Shown piece by piece: positions 62,736 to 64,000 of a stretch of DNA of 64,000 nt (positions are counted from its first letter, which is position 1; each line of letters opens with the position of its first letter). The notes under the pieces are model-generated. The model saw only the letters and a list, made by a program, of their open reading frames with translations. It did not search any database and was not told the DNA's origin. Both the position numbers and the translations under genes were made by a program. Source of the DNA: Mobiluncus massiliensis. GTDB taxonomy: Bacteria; Actinomycetota; Actinomycetes; Actinomycetales; Actinomycetaceae. The stretch spans positions 620,001 to 684,000 of the forward strand of contig NZ_OX458329.1 in the NCBI RefSeq assembly GCF_949769255.1, given 5' to 3'.

Positions 62736-63458
62736 ATGCATGAAATGAACCACATGAATACCCCCTGGCTTCATCAGGAAGTCTTGGGATTCGACACGGA
62801 AACGACCGGTGTCTTTACGTCTCGCGACCGTATCGCTACGGTGTCGCTGATACGCAGGATAAACGGCGAGGATTCGCCGCTGTACTGGGTTATTAATCCT
62901 GGCGTTCCCATGCCTCCCGCTGCCGGTCGGGTTAATGGTCTGACTGATGAATACTTGCAGGCTAACGGGGTTGAGCCGCGAGTTGGACTCGAGGAAGTTG
63001 CGGGTATTATCGCGGAAACTATGCGGCGGGGAGTGCCCGTAGTCGGTTTCAACGTCACCTTCGATTTCGCGATTCTGGAAGTGGAACTGAAACGTCACGG
63101 TTTGCAAACCTTACGCCAGCGCCTGGAAGGGCAGTTAGAACCGATAGTCGATCCACTGGTACTGGATCGAATCCTAGATCGCTATCGGAAAGGGAAACGT
63201 AACTTGGCCTCCGTCTGCACAGCTTACGATTTACCGTTGCGTGACGATTTTCACAACGCTCAAGCCGATGTTGCCGCGACTTTGGATTTGCTCGGTGCCA
63301 TGTCTGAGCGATTCCCCGAATTATTGGAAATGGGTCCCGGGGAAATTATGCAGTTTCAGGCGGAGGGTCATAGCCAATGGGCTCAGAGTTTCAACGAGTT
63401 CATGTCCGCGCGAAAACCGGATTTCCACCCGGTATCCTTGCATTGGCCGCAGTTTTAG
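62736..63458 (+). CDS. DEDDh-type 3'-5' exonuclease
   Basis: A 240-aa exonuclease of the DnaQ superfamily. Motif ExoI is GFDTETTG, ExoII is VVGFNVTFDFAILEVEL, and ExoIII is DDFHNAQADVAATLDLL with the final catalytic His and Asp. It resembles the proofreading fold, but is free-standing; the substrate is unknown. ATG 62736 follows GAGAG; a TTG 6 nt upstream is possible. It lies 43 bp after guaB. Confidence 0.88.
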   Translation: MHEMNHMNTPWLHQEVLGFDTETTGVFTSRDRIATVSLIRRINGEDSPLYWVINPGVPMPPAAGRVNGLTDEYLQANGVEPRVGLEEVAGIIAETMRRGVPVVGFNVTFDFAILEVELKRHGLQTLRQRLEGQLEPIVDPLVLDRILDRYRKGKRNLASVCTAYDLPLRDDFHNAQADVAATLDLLGAMSERFPELLEMGPGEIMQFQAEGHSQWAQSFNEFMSARKPDFHPVSLHWPQF

Positions 63459-63503
63459 CGCCGCTAGTGGGTGTGTCGGGTTAAGAGTAGGGGAGTATAA
63501 CCA

Positions 63504-64000
63504 GTGAAATCGACCGAAAGGTCCGAACAGGCAGCGCGCCCGGTGGTCAACTTTGTGGCTGCTGGCGAGGGCCGTTTTTTTGATATTTTCATGACCTTGT
63601 TTGTAGCGCTGCTGCTCATTTCGAACATCTCCGCCACCAAACTCATCGGCGGACCGTGGGGATTGATTTTTGATGGCGGAGCCGTCATGTTCCCCTTCAC
63701 CTACATCCTGGGGGATGTCCTCTCGGAGGTCTATGGATTTCGCGGGGCTCGCCGGGCGGTCCTGACCGGGTTTGGGATTTCCATCTTGGCATCGGGCCTG
63801 TTCTTCCTGGTTGCCAAAGCACCGCCGGCTAGCGGAGACTTTATCACTCCTGCTTTCGCTCAGGTTTTCGGGTTCGTTCCGCGTATTGTGGCGGCTTCCC
63901 TGGCGGGGTACGTGCTGGGGCAGCTGTTAAATGCTCTGGTGCTGGTGCGGATTAAGGGTCGCACCGGAGAGCGTTTCCTCTGGCTTCGCATGATTGCCTC
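63504..64000 (+). CDS. Queuosine precursor transporter (YhhQ/VUT family), 3' end cut
   Basis: A partial membrane protein running off the window end. From GTG 63504 (AGGGGAG upstream) it shows a short cytoplasmic N-terminus, then helices with ISNISATKLIGGPWG, FPFTYILGDVLSEVYGF and YVLGQLLNALVLVRIK, typical of the YhhQ family that imports queuosine precursors (preQ0/preQ1). At least four helices are visible. No queuosine synthesis gene is in the window. Confidence 0.9.
   Translation, partial: MKSTERSEQAARPVVNFVAAGEGRFFDIFMTLFVALLLISNISATKLIGGPWGLIFDGGAVMFPFTYILGDVLSEVYGFRGARRAVLTGFGISILASGLFFLVAKAPPASGDFITPAFAQVFGFVPRIVAASLAGYVLGQLLNALVLVRIKGRTGERFLWLRMIA

Overview
The window looks like chromosomal DNA of a motile actinobacterium with moderate GC. 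A WhiB-family regulator, actinobacterial-type LeuA and TatB, a DtxR/IdeR-type iron box and a CIRCE-controlled groES point to Actinobacteria. Four methyl-accepting chemotaxis proteins (MCPs) point to a flagellated organism, and an anaerobic Actinomycetaceae member such as Mobiluncus would fit. That placement is inference from gene content; no marker gene was compared.

Layout. 1-1.8 kb: tatA/tatB and moaC/mogA. 1.9-8.2 kb: three orphan solute-binding lipoproteins interleaved with two MCPs whose cytoplasmic halves are an apparently identical 933-bp DNA repeat. 8.2-11.4 kb: an AspT/YidE-type transporter and a ThrE-like exporter. 11.6-18.4 kb: ilvB-ilvN-ilvC, an EamA transporter, leuB and ilvE, followed at 21.2 and 27.8 kb by cimA (citramalate synthase) and leuA. 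Together these supply much of branched-chain amino acid synthesis, with isoleucine probably made from pyruvate. leuA has a Leu-codon leader peptide and a long-range RNA helix next to its Shine-Dalgarno sequence. Between cimA and leuA lie two more MCPs and a protein with a TNT-toxin-like C-terminus.

29.7-35.4 kb is the most unusual region. After the lactate permease gene comes an AT-rich block on the minus strand: a 63-aa secreted Cys-containing peptide, a histidine kinase, a LuxR-type response regulator, a 212-aa secreted protein with four cysteines and an Ala/Gly-rich hydrophobic stretch, and a small two-helix membrane protein. The two transcription units share a nearly identical 18-bp dyad-like box (17/18). 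The block ends in a scar where the first 67 bp of recO are fused to a decayed, diverged copy of the lactate permease gene. This looks like a peptide signalling or bacteriocin-type module brought in by homologous plus illegitimate recombination.

35.5-46.6 kb is mostly housekeeping: recO, uppS, gabD-like, cysE, cysK, yigZ, rpmF, a HAD phosphatase, a lone adenine methyltransferase, a U32 protein, a GNAT protein and a PfkB sugar kinase. 46.8-53.2 kb is a four-gene import operon (YkoE-like S component, fused EcfA-A'-T, and two IrtAB/YbtPQ-like half transporters) behind a 17/19 match to the DtxR/IdeR box, so probably iron, siderophore or heme uptake. 53.2-54.5 kb holds tandem 255-bp repeats, hairpins, tRNA-Gly and tRNA-Pro. 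54.5-64 kb carries a lipid kinase, purU, tsaD, a THUMP-like methyltransferase, groES, a DDAH-type hydrolase, whiB, guaB, an exonuclease and a truncated queuosine-precursor transporter gene.
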